A stretch of 64,000 nt of DNA from Pseudomonadota bacterium (GCA_021819085.1 JAKASJ010000010.1:1-64000), one strand, 5' to 3'; positions 19,159 to 29,538 are shown, counted from the first letter of the stretch. Numbers and translations: made by a program. Notes: generated by a model from the letters alone, not told the origin.

Positions 19159-19167
19159 CGCCGGCAA

Positions 19168-19524
19168 CTACGAGAGACTGGCCTTGGCTTTTTCCGCCAG
19201 CACGGAAAAGGCATGCTTGTCGTGGACTGCGATGTCGGCCAGGACCTTGCGATCGACGGCAATCGCCGCGCGCTGCAGGCCGTTGATGAACCGGCTGTAG
19301 CTCAGGCCGCATTCCCGCGCCGCCGCGTTTATGCGCGCAATCCACAGTGCGCGAAAATCACGCTTGCGCACGCGCCGGTCGCGATAAGCGTATTGTCCGG
19401 CCTTGTCGACCGCCTGCTTGGCGACGCGGTACACCTTGCGTCGCGCATTGAAATAGCCCTTGGCCCGGCCCAGCACCTTCTTGTGGCGTGCATGGGCGGT
19501 AACTCCGCGTTTAACTCGTGGCAT
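19168..19524 (-). CDS. rplT: 50S ribosomal protein L20
   Basis: The product is the 118-residue basic 23S rRNA-binding protein needed early in 50S assembly. The sequence [20 protein letters not shown] and the C-terminal globular part ([20 protein letters not shown]) are standard. It lies 11 bases after rpmI in the infC-rpmI-rplT operon, which L20 autoregulates in enterics. Confidence 0.97.
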   Translation of the reverse strand: MPRVKRGVTAHARHKKVLGRAKGYFNARRKVYRVAKQAVDKAGQYAYRDRRVRKRDFRALWIARINAAARECGLSYSRFINGLQRAAIAVDRKVLADIAVHDKHAFSVLAEKAKASLS

Positions 19525-19535
19525 GGTTCACCCCC

Positions 19536-19733
19536 TCAGACGTACGGCAGCATGCGCCGCACGAGCGCGACATCGGATCCGTGCACCTGCATCGTGCCAC
19601 GCAGATGACGCTTACGTTTGGTCGGCTTCTTCGTCAGGATATGACGCACATGCGAGTGTCCGGTCTTGTAATTCCCGCTCGCAGTCTTGCGGAACCGCTT
19701 GGCGGCCCCGCGGTTGGTCTTCAGCTTCGGCAT
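19536..19733 (-). CDS. rpmI: 50S ribosomal protein L35
   Basis: This 65-residue basic protein has [20 protein letters not shown] and [16 protein letters not shown], the conserved L35 blocks. It sits between infC and rplT, 86 bases after infC. That gap is a likely place for translational control by L20. Confidence 0.97.
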   Translation of the reverse strand: MPKLKTNRGAAKRFRKTASGNYKTGHSHVRHILTKKPTKRKRHLRGTMQVHGSDVALVRRMLPYV

Positions 19734-19819
19734 TTCGTACTCCGCATTCTCACGCTGGAACCCTTCCGTTGAACGGAGGCCTCCGGCGCTACAGGTTGGA
19801 CCGCCCGCTAGGTGCGGTC

Positions 19820-20335
19820 TTATCGTTTGGGGTTGACCACCATGACCATCTGCCGGCCTTCCAGACGCGGATACTGCTCTATCGTTCCGACTTCCTTGAG
19901 GTCCGCTTCGATGCGCTTCAGCAGCTGCATACCCAGCTCCTGGTGAGCCATCTCACGGCCTCGAAAACGCAGAGTGATCTTGGCCTTGTCCCCGTTCTCC
20001 AGGAAACGTACCAGGTTGCGCAGTTTGACCTGATAATCTCCCACGTCCGTCCCGGGACGAAACTTCACTTCCTTGATCTGGATCTGTTTCTGCTTGCGCT
20101 TCGCCGCGTGCTTGCGCTTGCTCTCTTCATACTGAAACTTGCCGTAGTTCATGATACGGCAAACCGGCGGCGAAACGTTGGGCGAAATTTCAACCAGATC
20201 CAAGCCCTCCGCCACTGCCATCTGTTTGGCTTCGGCGGTTGAAACCACGCCTATTTGTTTTCCGTCAGCGCCGATCAATCGCACGTTCGGCGCTTTGATC
20301 TGCTCGTTCAGGCGTGTCTCTTTATCTGCAGCGAT
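19820..20335 (-). CDS. infC: Translation initiation factor IF-3, AUC start codon
   Basis: IF-3 binds the 30S subunit and checks start-codon choice. The body is standard ([60 protein letters not shown]). The nearest ATG/GTG/TTG start (GTG at 20284) would cut off the conserved N-terminal helix. The frame continues upstream through [14 protein letters not shown] to an ATC codon at 20335, preceded by GGAGG with 9 bases between. infC genes commonly begin with AUU, AUC or AUA so that IF-3 represses its own translation. I therefore place the start there, giving 171 residues. thrS ends 17 bases upstream. Confidence 0.93.
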   Translation of the reverse strand: MAADKETRLNEQIKAPNVRLIGADGKQIGVVSTAEAKQMAVAEGLDLVEISPNVSPPVCRIMNYGKFQYEESKRKHAAKRKQKQIQIKEVKFRPGTDVGDYQVKLRNLVRFLENGDKAKITLRFRGREMAHQELGMQLLKRIEADLKEVGTIEQYPRLEGRQMVMVVNPKR

Positions 20336-20352
20336 AGGTCTAACCCTCCGTT

Positions 20353-22269
20353 CTAACTAAAAAAGCCGTGGCGCGCGATCTCCTGGGTGAGTCGCTCGCT
20401 GAACGCCTGCAGCGTCATCGAGCCCAGATCCTCACCCGTGCGCGTGCGCACGGCCAGAGTCCCGTTCTGCGCCTCCTTTTCCCCGATTACCAGCAGGTAC
20501 GGGACGCGCTGTAAGGTATGTTCCCGGATTTTAAAGCCAATCTTCTCGTTTCTCAAGTCCGTTTCGACCCGAAAGCCCTCTTTAGCCAAATTCCCGGCAA
20601 TACTGCGGGCATAATCGCCCTGTTTGTCGGTGATGGTCAGTACGGCCGCCTGCACCGGGGCCAGCCAGGGCGGAAAGGCCCCGGCATATTCCTCGATCAG
20701 GATACCGATGAAACGCTCGATCGATCCGAAGACCGCCCGGTGCAGCATGACCGGCACCTGCTTGCTGCCGTCGGCCGCAATATAGCTCGCCCCCAGGCGC
20801 CCAGGCATGGAGAAATCCACCTGAATGGTGCCGCACTGCCACAGGCGGCCAATAGAATCCCTGAGGGAAAACTCGATCTTGGGCCCGTAGAACGCCCCCT
20901 CCCCGGGCTGCAGGTCCCAGGGCAGATTCTTGCTGTTCAGCGCCTGCTCTAAAGCATGCTCCGCCCGGTCCCAGGCCTCTTCCGAACCGATGCGGTTGAC
21001 CGGACGGGTGGAAAGCCGGTACTGCAGCTGGCGGAAGCCGAAATCCTCATAGACCCGGTGCAGCAGGTCGATGAACGCCGACACTTCAGGCTGGATCTGG
21101 TCTTCCGTGCAGAAAATGTGGGCATCGTCCTGCGTGAATCCGCGCACCCGCATCAGCCCATGCAGAGCACCGGACTGCTCATTGCGATGGCAGGACCCGA
21201 ACTCGGCCAGCCGCAGGGGCAGGTCGCGGTAGCTCTTCAGGCCCTGGTTGTAGATCTGGATGTGGCACGGGCAGTTCATCGGCTTGACCGCGAAGGTGCG
21301 CTTCTCCGACTCGGTGGTGAACATGTCGTCGTGAAACTTCTCCCAGTGCCCGGACTTCTCCCACAGGCTGCGATCCACGAGCAGCGGTGTGCGCACCTCG
21401 CGATAGCCGTGGTCGCGCCACAGCAGGCTCATGTAACGCTGGATCGTCTGGTAGATGCGCCAGCCGCGCTCGTGCCAGAACACCATGCCCGGCGCCTCCT
21501 CCTGCATGTGAAACAGGTCGAGTGCCTTGCCAATCTTGCGATGATCGCGCTTCTCGGCCTCCTCGAGGCGGTGCACATAGGCATCCAGCGCCTTCTTGTC
21601 GGACCAGGCCGTTCCGTAGATGCGCTGCAGCATTTCATTATGCGAATCGCCACGCCAATACGCACCGGCCACTTTCATGAGTTTGAAGGCCTTGAGCTTT
21701 CCGGTGGAGGGGACGTGCGGTCCACGGCACAGGTCGATGAATTCACCCTGGCGGTAGAGCGAGATCTCCTCTCCCTTGGGAATGCTCTCGATGATTTCGG
21801 CCTTGTACTGCTCACCCATGTCACGAAACAGCTGCACCGCCTGCTCGCGCGCCATCACCTCACGCCGCACCGGAAGATCCTGTTTGGCGAGATCGAGCAT
21901 GCGTCCCTCGATGGCGCGCAGATCCTCATCGCCAAACCCGCGCTTGAAGGCGAAATCGTAGTAGAAGCCGTCGTCGATCACCGGGCCGATGGTTACCTGG
22001 GCATCCGGGTAGAGCGCTTTCACTGCCTGGGCCAGAAGGTGGGCGGTCGAATGCCGTATGACATCCAGGCCCTCGGGATCACGCTCGGTAACGATGGACA
22101 CCGCCACGTCATGGTCGATGATGAAGGAGGTATCGACCAGGCGGCCGTCGACCCTGCCGGCAAGTGCGGCCTTTGCCAGACCCGGTCCGATGGATGCAGC
22201 CACATCGGCAACGGTAACAGACCGGGGATATTCGCGCCGGCTTCCGTCAGGCAAGGTCACTACGGGCAT
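20353..22269 (-). CDS. thrS: Threonine-tRNA ligase
   Basis: The 638-residue class II synthetase charges tRNA-Thr. The N-terminal TGS domain ([20 protein letters not shown]) is followed by the editing domain with its HxxxH ([13 protein letters not shown]). The catalytic core has the zinc Cys and histidines ([30 protein letters not shown]) and motif 3 [20 protein letters not shown]. The anticodon domain is C-terminal. The length equals the family norm. It leads the operon into infC. Confidence 0.97.
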   Translation of the reverse strand: MPVVTLPDGSRREYPRSVTVADVAASIGPGLAKAALAGRVDGRLVDTSFIIDHDVAVSIVTERDPEGLDVIRHSTAHLLAQAVKALYPDAQVTIGPVIDDGFYYDFAFKRGFGDEDLRAIEGRMLDLAKQDLPVRREVMAREQAVQLFRDMGEQYKAEIIESIPKGEEISLYRQGEFIDLCRGPHVPSTGKLKAFKLMKVAGAYWRGDSHNEMLQRIYGTAWSDKKALDAYVHRLEEAEKRDHRKIGKALDLFHMQEEAPGMVFWHERGWRIYQTIQRYMSLLWRDHGYREVRTPLLVDRSLWEKSGHWEKFHDDMFTTESEKRTFAVKPMNCPCHIQIYNQGLKSYRDLPLRLAEFGSCHRNEQSGALHGLMRVRGFTQDDAHIFCTEDQIQPEVSAFIDLLHRVYEDFGFRQLQYRLSTRPVNRIGSEEAWDRAEHALEQALNSKNLPWDLQPGEGAFYGPKIEFSLRDSIGRLWQCGTIQVDFSMPGRLGASYIAADGSKQVPVMLHRAVFGSIERFIGILIEEYAGAFPPWLAPVQAAVLTITDKQGDYARSIAGNLAKEGFRVETDLRNEKIGFKIREHTLQRVPYLLVIGEKEAQNGTLAVRTRTGEDLGSMTLQAFSERLTQEIARHGFFS

Positions 22270-22372
22270 CGGGGTTGGACCCTTTCATCAGTGGCGACCG
22301 TTACGAAGGGCCGCGTGGGGGTTCGCCGTTTCCGGCTGAGTCCTCGACTCGGAAATCGGGACCAGGGAAAGC

Positions 22373-22447
22373 TGGTAGGCGCGAGTGGGATCGAACCACC
22401 GACCACTACCATGTCAAGGTAGTGCTCTACCACTGAGCTACGCGCCT
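22373..22447 (-). tRNA. tRNA-Val (anticodon GAC)
   Basis: This is a 75-base cloverleaf on the minus strand: acceptor AGGCGCG/CGCGCCT, D arm with AGCTCAGTGGTAGAGC, anticodon stem CTACC/GGTAG with loop TTGACAT (anticodon GAC), T arm GGTTCGATCCC, and encoded CCA. It lies about 100 bases upstream of thrS on the same strand and may be in the same transcript. Confidence 0.95.
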
Positions 22448-22752
22448 GCGTTATCAGGCGCGCAAAATAGCACAAGTGCTCGGCCCGTCACAAGGCACCG
22501 ATCGCGATCGGGGCGCCTAACCCGGGCCTGCAATGTCGCGCAGTGAACCGGGAAAACCCATGGGAAACCCCTCCGGCGTGCGCTAATATCCTTAAATGTG
22601 ACACGGACCGTAAGACTTCATGTTACCGGCAGCCGTGCACGCGCCAGTCGCCCGCGATCCATTGGCGGCGTTTTCTTGAAAAGGAAGCAATCGGCGGACG
22701 CAGAGCCGGTGCAAACGGACAATCAGCGTCAGCCGGAGACTCAGGAATCGAT
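22448..22752. other. Intergenic region before the PilZ gene
   Basis: About 305 bases between the divergent tRNA-Val and the PilZ gene. A plus-strand frame is open through most of it, but it lacks coding character and a ribosome binding site. The promoters of both units should lie here. Confidence 0.35.
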
Positions 22753-23124
22753 ATGCCGCTATCCGACAACCAGCGACGGTTCACAAGATTTCAGTTCGAC
22801 GCCAGGGTTCAGATCCGGCGCGGCCAGGAGCAATGGGAAGCGCGCCTGCTCGACATCTCGCTTAACGGCGCGCTGCTGACGGTGCCGGACGGCTGGAACG
22901 CATCGGTGGGAGAATCGGTCAGACTGGACATGCATATCGCGGACAGTGCGGTGGTGATCCGGATGGAAGCAGAGGTTGCCCACCAGGGGTCCGAACAGGT
23001 CGGCTTCCGTTGCAAACGCATAGACCTGGACAGCATCGAACACCTGCGCCGCCTGGTCGAGCTCAATCTGGGCGACCCCGCCCGCCTCCACCGCGAGCTG
23101 CACGCGCTCGGCAGCCCGGAATAG
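22753..23124 (+). CDS. PilZ-domain protein (probable cyclic-di-GMP effector)
   Basis: This is a 123-residue stand-alone PilZ domain starting MPLSDNQRRFTRFQFDARVQ. The RRFTR element supplies the RxxxR arginines that grip cyclic di-GMP, and DISLNGALL matches the D/N-x-S-x-x-G motif of the beta-barrel. A longer upstream frame to 22543 is rejected because it lacks PilZ similarity and codon quality. Single-domain PilZ proteins act as adaptors in motility or biofilm control; the partner is unknown. It converges on uvrB. Confidence 0.8.
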   Translation: MPLSDNQRRFTRFQFDARVQIRRGQEQWEARLLDISLNGALLTVPDGWNASVGESVRLDMHIADSAVVIRMEAEVAHQGSEQVGFRCKRIDLDSIEHLRRLVELNLGDPARLHRELHALGSPE

Positions 23125-23141
23125 GCCGGCACCACCCCGCA

Positions 23142-25178
23142 CTAGATTCTGTCGATACCGGAGGCAACCGCCCCGAGACTACGCGCCTTGATGGCCTCGA
23201 TCCTGTCACGGATCGCGGCCGCCTCCTCGAACTCGAGGTTCTTGGCATGCGCAAACATCTGCTTCTCGAGCTTGCTCAATACGCGGCCGAGCGCGTCGGG
23301 TGCGAGTCCGGCATACTCGGCGTTTTCCTCGGCAGCGCGCTGTGCCGCTTCCCTGCCGCCGCGCCCCGTGCGGGCATACGGCACGCCGTCGATGATGTCC
23401 TTCACCGCCTTGACGATGCTGGTTGGGGTAATGCCATGATCCTCGTTGTACTCGAGCTGCTTGCTGCGGCGGCGGTCGGTCTCCTCTATGGCCTGGCGCA
23501 TGGACTGAGTGACCGAGTCCGCGTACATGATGGCCCTGCCGTTGACGTGTCGCGCGGCGCGGCCGATGGTCTGGATGAGCGAGCGCGCTGACCGCAGAAA
23601 ACCTTCCTTGTCCGCATCCAGAATGGCGACCAGCGACACTTCCGGTATATCCAGCCCTTCGCGCAGCAGGTTGATCCCAACCAGCACATCGAACACACCG
23701 GCGCGCAGGTCGCGGATGATCTCCACGCGCTCAACCGTATCTATGTCCGAATGCAAGTAACGCACGCGCACACCGTGCTCCGCCAGATACTCCGTCAGGT
23801 CTTCGGCCATGCGCTTGGTGAGCGTCGTGACCAGAACGCGTTCGTGCACTGCGGTGCGTCGGCCGATCTCGGAAAGCAGGTCATCGACCTGTGTCAGAAC
23901 CGGCCGCACTTCGATAGCCGGGTCGACCAGACCGGTAGGCCGGACCACGAGCTCGATCACGGCACCGGCGCGATGTGCCTCGTACGGCCCGGGCGTGGCA
24001 GACACGAATATCGTCTGCGGCATCAGTGACTCGAACTCTTCGAATTTCAGCGGCCGGTTGTCCAGTGCCGAGGGCAGGCGGAATCCGTATTCCACGAGGG
24101 TTTCCTTGCGTGCACGGTCGCCGCGATACATGCCGCCGATCTGGGGTATGGTCACGTGGCTTTCATCGATGACGAGCAGACAGTCATCCGGCAGGTAATC
24201 GATAAGCGTCGGCGGCGGCTCCCCCGGGCTGCGTCCGGACAGGAAACGCGAGTAGTTCTCGATTCCCGGGCAGTACCCCAGCTCCTGCAGCATCTCGATG
24301 TCGAGACGCGTGCGGCTTTCCAGACGCTGCACCTCGACCAGCTTGTCGGCAGCGCGCAGTTTTTCCAGCCGGGTGCGCAGCTCATCCTTGATCGCATCAA
24401 TCGCCCTGATGACCGTTTCGCGCGGCGTGACGTAGTGCGACGATGGAAAGATCGTCGCGCGTGTAAGCGGGTTCAGCGTTTCACCGGTGAGGGGGTCGAA
24501 TTGGCTGATGGCCTCTATTTCGTCACCGAACAGCGTTACGCGGATCGCCCAGCGCTCCGACTCGGCCGGGAATATGTCGATGACCTCGCCGCGCACCCGG
24601 AAGGTAGCGCGGTGCAGCTCGTAGTCGTTGCGCGTGTACTGCAGTTCCGCAAGTCTGCGCAGGATCGCGCGCTGATCCATGACCGCACCGACACGCAGAT
24701 GCAGGATCATGTCGTGATACGCGGACGGATCACCCAGTCCGTATATTGCCGAAACGGTCGCGACGATGATCGAGTCCGACCGCTCGAGCAGGGCCTTGGT
24801 GGCGGACAGGCGCATCTGCTCGATATGCTCGTTGATCGACGCGTCCTTTTCTATATAGGTATCCGAGGACGGGACATAGGCTTCGGGCTGGTAGTAGTCG
24901 TAGTACGAAACGAAGTATTCCACCGCGTTATGCGGAAAGAAATCCCGCATTTCCGCATACAGTTGCGCAGCCAGGGTCTTGTTTGGCGCCATGATCAGCG
25001 TCGGGCGCTGCACCTGCTGGATCACGTTTGCGATGGTGTAGGTCTTGCCCGAGCCGGTTACTCCCAGCAGCGTCTGAAAGGCTTCGCCGCGGCGCAGGCC
25101 GTCTACCAGGGATGCGATCGCCTGTGGCTGGTCGCCTGCCGGGCGAAAAGGGCTCTCCAGGAGGAACTGCTGGTTCAT
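23142..25178 (-). CDS. uvrB: UvrABC excision nuclease subunit B
   Basis: UvrB is the damage-verifying helicase-like core of nucleotide excision repair. Motif [20 protein letters not shown], the beta-hairpin [13 protein letters not shown], motif [11 protein letters not shown], motif [22 protein letters not shown] and a C-terminal UVR domain ([20 protein letters not shown]) are all present. The start at 25178 ([20 protein letters not shown]) matches E. coli UvrB in spacing to GDQP. Longer starts at 25193 or 25256 would overlap the divergent aminotransferase. Confidence 0.96.
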   Translation of the reverse strand: MNQQFLLESPFRPAGDQPQAIASLVDGLRRGEAFQTLLGVTGSGKTYTIANVIQQVQRPTLIMAPNKTLAAQLYAEMRDFFPHNAVEYFVSYYDYYQPEAYVPSSDTYIEKDASINEHIEQMRLSATKALLERSDSIIVATVSAIYGLGDPSAYHDMILHLRVGAVMDQRAILRRLAELQYTRNDYELHRATFRVRGEVIDIFPAESERWAIRVTLFGDEIEAISQFDPLTGETLNPLTRATIFPSSHYVTPRETVIRAIDAIKDELRTRLEKLRAADKLVEVQRLESRTRLDIEMLQELGYCPGIENYSRFLSGRSPGEPPPTLIDYLPDDCLLVIDESHVTIPQIGGMYRGDRARKETLVEYGFRLPSALDNRPLKFEEFESLMPQTIFVSATPGPYEAHRAGAVIELVVRPTGLVDPAIEVRPVLTQVDDLLSEIGRRTAVHERVLVTTLTKRMAEDLTEYLAEHGVRVRYLHSDIDTVERVEIIRDLRAGVFDVLVGINLLREGLDIPEVSLVAILDADKEGFLRSARSLIQTIGRAARHVNGRAIMYADSVTQSMRQAIEETDRRRSKQLEYNEDHGITPTSIVKAVKDIIDGVPYARTGRGGREAAQRAAEENAEYAGLAPDALGRVLSKLEKQMFAHAKNLEFEEAAAIRDRIEAIKARSLGAVASGIDRI

Positions 25179-25248
25179 CGGCATTGGTGACATGAGGATT
25201 GTCGGGTATATTACTCCAATTCTGTTAGACACCGTCGGGAACAAAAAT

Positions 25249-26448
25249 TTGTCCAAGATTCGCCTATCCAGCCGCGTTCAGCGCATCCAACCGTCATCCA
25301 CGCTCGCAGTCACAGCCCGAGCCAGGGAACTCAGGGCCCAGGGCCAGGACGTCATCGGGCTCGGTGCCGGTGAACCCGATTTCGACACGCCGGAACATAT
25401 AAAGGAAGCGGCCATCCGCGCCATTCGCGCGGGCTTCACGAAATATACGGCGGTAGACGGCACACCATCCCTGAAACAGGCCGTACGCGACAAGTTTCGG
25501 CGCGAAAACGGCCTGGAATACGGTCTCGATGAGATCCTGGTTTCGGTTGGGGGGAAACAGAGTTTCTTCAATCTCGCGCAGGCGCTGCTCGATCCCGCTG
25601 ATGAGGTGGTTATCCCTGCCCCGTACTGGGTATCCTATCCGGACATAGTGCTTCTGGCCGATGCTACGCCGATCATCATCCGGGCCGGCATCAACCAGGC
25701 ATTCAAGATCACGCCAGAGCAGCTCGATAGCGCCATCGGCTACAAAACCAAGCTTGTGGTCATCAACAGTCCGTCCAATCCGACGGGGGAAGTGTACTCG
25801 CGCGCGGAACTCGAGGCTCTGGGCGCCGTCCTGCGAAGGTATCCGGACGTCCTTATCGCCACCGATGACATGTACGAACACATTCTCTGGACGAAGGAGC
25901 CGTTCTGCAACATCGTCAATGCCTGTCCCGATCTCAAGGATCGCACCATTGTCCTTAACGGGGTGTCCAAGGCATATGCGATGACGGGTTGGCGCATCGG
26001 TTATGCAGCTGGGCCCAAACCGCTGATTGCCGCGATGAGGAAAATCCAGTCACAGAGCACGTCCAACCCCACATCCATCGCACAGGTAGCTGCCGAAGCC
26101 GCGCTGAACGGAGACCAGAGCTGCATTGCTCCCATGCTCAAGGCATTCAAGGAACGACACGACCGGGTTGTTGCCCGGCTTAATGTGCTGAAGGGAGTAC
26201 GTTGCCTGCCGTCCTGGGGCACTTTCTATGTTTTTCCCTCCTTCGAGGGAGCAATCGCGTCGATCAATGACATCCATAACGACGTGGAGATGGCTGAGTA
26301 TCTCCTCAACGAGATTGGTGTGGCACTGGTTCCCGGTTCAGCCTTCGGCGCCGAAGGTCATTTGCGGCTGTCTTATGCCACGAGCATGGAAAACCTCGAT
26401 ACGGCCCTTGACCGTCTCGAGAAACTCCTCGGCCGAACAGAAGGCTAG
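25249..26448 (+). CDS. aspC: Aspartate aminotransferase (class I, subgroup I-beta type)
   Basis: This PLP enzyme interconverts aspartate and 2-oxoglutarate with oxaloacetate and glutamate. The N terminus [20 protein letters not shown] and [20 protein letters not shown], the Asn site [13 protein letters not shown], and the PLP lysine in [19 protein letters not shown] are typical. Relatives begin close to SKIRLSSRV, so I place the start at the TTG at 25249. An ATG at 25192 would add 19 residues and collide with uvrB. It is divergent from uvrB, which implies a shared promoter region of about 70 bases. Confidence 0.88.
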   Translation: MSKIRLSSRVQRIQPSSTLAVTARARELRAQGQDVIGLGAGEPDFDTPEHIKEAAIRAIRAGFTKYTAVDGTPSLKQAVRDKFRRENGLEYGLDEILVSVGGKQSFFNLAQALLDPADEVVIPAPYWVSYPDIVLLADATPIIIRAGINQAFKITPEQLDSAIGYKTKLVVINSPSNPTGEVYSRAELEALGAVLRRYPDVLIATDDMYEHILWTKEPFCNIVNACPDLKDRTIVLNGVSKAYAMTGWRIGYAAGPKPLIAAMRKIQSQSTSNPTSIAQVAAEAALNGDQSCIAPMLKAFKERHDRVVARLNVLKGVRCLPSWGTFYVFPSFEGAIASINDIHNDVEMAEYLLNEIGVALVPGSAFGAEGHLRLSYATSMENLDTALDRLEKLLGRTEG

Positions 26449-26567
26449 TCGTGTTCGATCGCAGCAGACAGCCCGACCTGGAAGGGGCAGCCCGGGCCTC
26501 GGGCGCGCGACCCTCCAATGCAGCTTGACCGGGCCGGTAGCCGACAGTAGCATACCCACCCTTCTGT

Positions 26568-26643
26568 TCCCCGGTAGCTCAGTCGGTAGAGCAGGTGACT
26601 GTTAATCACCGGGTCGGCGGTTCGAGTCCGTCCCGGGGAGCCA
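26568..26643 (+). tRNA. tRNA-Asn (anticodon GTT)
   Basis: This is a 76-base cloverleaf: acceptor TCCCCGG/CCGGGGA, D arm TAGCTCAGTCGGTAGAGC, anticodon stem GGTGA/TCACC with loop CTGTTAA (anticodon GTT), T arm GGTTCGAGTCC, and encoded CCA at 26641-26643. The following 4.5 kb is accessory and decayed, as is common downstream of tRNA genes used as integration sites. Confidence 0.96.
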
Positions 26644-26909
26644 TTTATATCCAAGACCATCCTGCACCGTCCAAAAACCTCTTAATTTCCTGAAGTTACG
26701 CCACTTCCCTTATCTTTTACCGTCCCACCTTATCCATTGACATGCCCCTAGTCTGGGGGCGCATTTGGGGGCACATGTTCTGTAATTTGATCGAGGTGCC
26801 CCCAAATGACCTCTTTCGGATTCAGCAGCACGCCGCTAACGCTTATCCGTCCAACTCTTGGGGGTCAGTTCAGTTTTGAGGAGGCTCCAACCTTTGAGAG
26901 AATGGAGCC
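26644..26909. other. tRNA-flanking junction of a decayed island
   Basis: This stretch of lower GC follows tRNA-Asn and carries GGGGGC(G/A)CAT repeats plus an inverted repeat. These resemble the sequences often seen beside integrase genes at tRNA sites. An ATG at 26806 opens a short frame (MTSFGFSSTPLTLIRPTLG) that may be the start of a lost tyrosine integrase interrupted by the IS element. That reading is weak. No second copy of the tRNA 3' end was seen in the window. Confidence 0.3.
26763..26807. repeat. 12-bp inverted repeat near tRNA-Asn
   Basis: ATTTGGGGGCAC (26763-26774) and GTGCCCCCAAAT (26796-26807) are perfect inverted copies with 21 bases between. A direct partial copy (TGGGGGCGCAT) lies just before the left arm. 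It is possibly a recombinase arm site or a transcription stop of the island. Confidence 0.5.
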
Positions 26910-27233
26910 ATGAACAAGTCAAAGAAGTTTTCCCCTGAAGTCCGTGAGCGTGCCGTGCGCATGGTGCTGGAACACCGGGGCGAGTATCCGTCGCTGTGGG
27001 CGGCGGTGGAATCGATCGCCCCCAAGATCGGTTGCGTGCCGCAGACCCTGCTCGAATGGGTCAGGTGCCAGGAGATCGATGCCGGAGCACGCCCGCGCGT
27101 CACCACCGCCAAGCGGGAGCGCATCAAAAAGCTCGAGCGCGAGAACAAAGAATTGCGCCGGGCCAATGAGATCCTGAAGACGGCCAGTGCTTTTTTCGCC
27201 CAAGCGGAGTTCGACCGCAAACTGAAGTCGTAA
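26910..27233 (+). CDS. IS3-family transposase OrfA
   Basis: This 107-residue protein begins [20 protein letters not shown] and has the HTH region of IS3 OrfA proteins ([20 protein letters not shown], then [10 protein letters not shown]). A leucine-zipper helix follows ([20 protein letters not shown]) and then [14 protein letters not shown]. In intact elements a -1 frameshift fuses OrfA to the DDE protein OrfB. Here OrfB is cut short, so OrfA is an orphan DNA-binding fragment. Confidence 0.9.
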   Translation: MNKSKKFSPEVRERAVRMVLEHRGEYPSLWAAVESIAPKIGCVPQTLLEWVRCQEIDAGARPRVTTAKRERIKKLERENKELRRANEILKTASAFFAQAEFDRKLKS

Positions 27234-27313
27234 ATGCCTACATCGACAAGCACCGAGATAGTTACGGGGTCGAGCCGATCTGCAAGGTACTGCAGACCGC
27301 CCCGTCTGCTTGA
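27228..27313 (+). pseudogene. Truncated start of IS3 transposase OrfB
   Basis: In the -1 frame relative to OrfA the sequence reads [20 protein letters not shown], then VLQTAPSA and a TGA at 27311. That is the usual N terminus of IS3-type OrfB proteins (IDxHRxxxGVEPIC.VLQ.APSTYY). Everything beyond, including the DDE catalytic core, is gone. Confidence 0.8.
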
Positions 27314-27389
27314 CCTCCGCCATGCCCCCGCTGCCAGGATATCTGTCGCCTCTTCTGTTAATCCCTGTGGGGGCCATGCGCCCGCGCGG

Positions 27390-27857
27390 TCACCCGGTTC
27401 CAGCAGATAACGGGACTCCGGTACCATTTGCCGGATCCATCCCGAGCCGATCCTGCGACACAAAGGCTTCAGTCACCTCGTAGCCGTGGTGTAACGCCAC
27501 CACCGTATACCCCGCTTCGTGGTAGGCCGTGACGAGGCAACGAAGCTTCCTGCCGGCAATACGAACCTGAGCCATCGCGCGCATCCTCCTGCCCATTGAA
27601 CCGGATCGTGTTTGGGACGTGGTTCTCGCAGACGACACCCTTGATCTCCGGCACATAGGCTGAGACGGCAGTATAAGCCCGACGCCGCATAGGACACGAC
27701 ATGGTGCGACGTCCGGTAGATTACCCGGTAAGCGTCGCCGACTACGCGCTTCAAAATAGACCCGGATGCCCACTGCCCGGCCGACTACCGAGGCCAGCGA
27801 AACAACAACAAAAGCGCGAACAAACTTCCTCTTCTTGGCCGTGGTCGCTCTGATCAC
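27390..27857 (-). pseudogene. Decayed protein with a ruined HEAGH-type metalloprotease motif
   Basis: The minus-strand frame starts MIRATTAKKRKFVRAFVVVS, a possible signal or membrane segment. Near its end it has RKLRCLVTAYHEAGYTVVAL, then HHGYEVTEAF. The block AYHEAG.AVVA is the zinc-binding helix of M41/FtsH-like peptidases, but the second His is replaced by Tyr. An adjacent frame (around 27600-27700) carries the protein-like VPEIKGVVCENHVPNTIRFN, implying a frameshift in the middle. I judge it a broken gene and cannot name the family firmly. Confidence 0.4.
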
Positions 27858-28119
27858 AGCGGATTCATTGGCTACTGCTTTTTGGTGCTGACGTGGGCAG
27901 TGTCGCTACGATGGAGCAGCTGTACCAGCGCGTGAAGTGCGCTACCCATTGGCGTTCCATTGCGCCACCGATTTTCATGGTCCGCGCCGGACGTTCCGCA
28001 TGTCGATCAGCACCGTGCCAGGGTCATGCTCCCTCTAGACCTTTGCCTCCCCGGAACCAGCATCTCGGATCGTCCATTGTCATGTTCAGCGGCACCACCT
28101 ATGTGCTCGATACGGCATA
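27858..28119. other. Gene-free spacer in the decayed island
   Basis: About 260 bases with no coding signal on either strand. Composition becomes AT-richer toward the right, where the small membrane-protein gene ends. Confidence 0.35.
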
Positions 28120-28416
28120 TTATTCCTCTACATCATTTACTTCGAATTCAAATCCACCAATGTACTTAAAGAGAAAATTGTACACCACGCTGCAAATTCC
28201 AATAAAAAGATAGCCAATGACTAAATAGAGAATTGGAAACAGGATTATTAGAAACTTTGGGAAAGTTATGGGGTTACCGTATTGGTCAACGGCTGGTGCG
28301 GCAAAAAACATCGCCAACGACATGGGCACCACGAACACAAGCGAGGTGACGGCCATGAGAATACCGGCAATTTTTCCATTTTGATGAGGAGACAACCGAC
28401 TTATTTGTTTCTTCAT
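28120..28416 (-). CDS. Small two-helix membrane protein, unknown
   Basis: The 98-residue product starts MKKQISRLSPHQNGKIAGIL. It has two hydrophobic segments (about residues 17-42 and 54-78) joined by a loop, FAAPAVDQYGNPITFPKF, and ends in an acidic tail (GGFEFEVNDVEE). The pattern of a short basic start, two helices and a conserved Gly/Pro loop recurs in small uncharacterised bacterial membrane proteins. The DNA is clearly AT-richer than the surroundings, which suggests transfer. No function is assigned. Confidence 0.7.
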   Translation of the reverse strand: MKKQISRLSPHQNGKIAGILMAVTSLVFVVPMSLAMFFAAPAVDQYGNPITFPKFLIILFPILYLVIGYLFIGICSVVYNFLFKYIGGFEFEVNDVEE

Positions 28417-28839
28417 TTTCTGGCTCCTTCAGCGCCTAAGGTTAATATAGGCGAATTTGCCAGTATAGTTGTGGATTTGTGCCAGAATCTGATCCGGATT
28501 TTTGTGTTTCGGCTGATCCTCCGTTTCACAAAACGCTTTTAAACAGCAGGATATTGAACAAACAAACAGATTTGATCAAAAAATCCCGCACAGAACGTGC
28601 GCTGTGTCCATCAAAACACTCACGCGCTACTTTTTGAATCCCCGCCTACGCTTAGATTGGGTAGCCACTGCAATCGACTGCCTCAGACGAGAAAGCAACA
28701 ATTGCGCGTGTAGCGGTATTCATCATGTTGCCAGCCAGAACGGTCAGCCATAATCGAAAATCGTGCACCGGCTGCACGACGCGATTCCCGGAACACCGAA
28801 ATTCCCTCTCTTCCTGACTCATCTGTCCAGCAGGTGGGT
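28417..28839. other. AT-rich intergenic stretch
   Basis: About 420 bases of low GC behind the small membrane-protein gene's start and the racemase stop. It must hold the promoter of the membrane-protein gene. No further gene, repeat or RNA is recognised. Confidence 0.35.
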
Positions 28840-29538
28840 TTACGCAGGTTCCTGCAGCGCCCGCTCCACGGCACTGCGGGCATGGATGCTTACAGTATCG
28901 AAGACCGGAACCGGCACGTCCCCGGCACCGATGAGCAAGGAAAGCTCGGTGCACCCCAGGATCATGCCTTGGGCGCCGCGGTCAACCAGCTTCTGCATGA
29001 TCCGCCGGTACCCGGCATGCGATGTATCACGCACTTTGCCTAAACACAGCTCATCATAAATGACGCGATGCACGAATTCACGATCTGCCGTGTCTGGAAC
29101 AATGACATTGATCCCGTATCGTTCCCTGAGTCTGCCCATATAGAAGTCCTCTTCCATAGTGAACCGGGTTCCGAGCAGGCCAACGGTTGCCAAACCCCGG
29201 CGCTGGATTGCTTCCGCCGTCGCATCGGCGATGTGCAACAGGGGGATGGTGACAACCCCCTCAATGGCGTCCGCTACCTTATGCATCGTGTTCGTGCAGA
29301 GCACCAGAAACTCCGCACCCGCCGCTTGCAGGGCAACTGCGGCCTGCGCCAGCACGCGGCCCGCCTCGGTCCAGTTCCCGGACCGCTGCAGATGCTCGAT
29401 TTCGTGGAAATCTACGCTATAAAGAACGACCTTGGCTGAATGAAAACCTCCCAGTCGCTCCTTAACGGCTTCATTGATCACACGATAGTACGGAACGGTC
29501 GACTCCCAGCTCATGCCGCCGATCAGGCCTATGGTTCG
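28840..29538 (-). CDS. Aspartate/glutamate racemase family protein
   Basis: The product (232 residues from MRTIGLIGGMSWESTVPYYR) has the two catalytic cysteines of PLP-independent Asp/Glu racemases, in LVLCTNTMHK and MILGCTELSLLI. YgeA-like members racemise various amino acids in the cytoplasm. A 20-residue upstream extension to 29598 is unlikely, because the conserved family N terminus is at the later ATG. It stands alone between decayed genes, so its role (D-amino acids for wall or signalling) is unclear. Confidence 0.85.
   Translation of the reverse strand, partial: RTIGLIGGMSWESTVPYYRVINEAVKERLGGFHSAKVVLYSVDFHEIEHLQRSGNWTEAGRVLAQAAVALQAAGAEFLVLCTNTMHKVADAIEGVVTIPLLHIADATAEAIQRRGLATVGLLGTRFTMEEDFYMGRLRERYGINVIVPDTADREFVHRVIYDELCLGKVRDTSHAGYRRIMQKLVDRGAQGMILGCTELSLLIGAGDVPVPVFDTVSIHARSAVERALQEPA

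Larger units (their letters stand above)
26858..27313 (+). mobile_element. Truncated IS3-family insertion sequence
   Basis: The left end starts near the GGGGTCAGTTCAGTTTTGAG stretch, carries a complete orfA (26910-27233) and stops inside the beginning of orfB. The rest of the transposase and the right inverted repeat are missing, so the element cannot move by itself. The left boundary is approximate because no matching right end exists to align. Confidence 0.7.

Noticed and set aside
20956-22422. 488-residue plus-strand open frame over thrS and tRNA-Val
   Set aside because: Reverse reading of thrS that runs into a tRNA gene.
26568-26643. Attachment-site duplication of the tRNA-Asn 3' end
   Set aside because: I looked for a second copy of the 3' end further right and did not see one, so an intact island boundary cannot be claimed.
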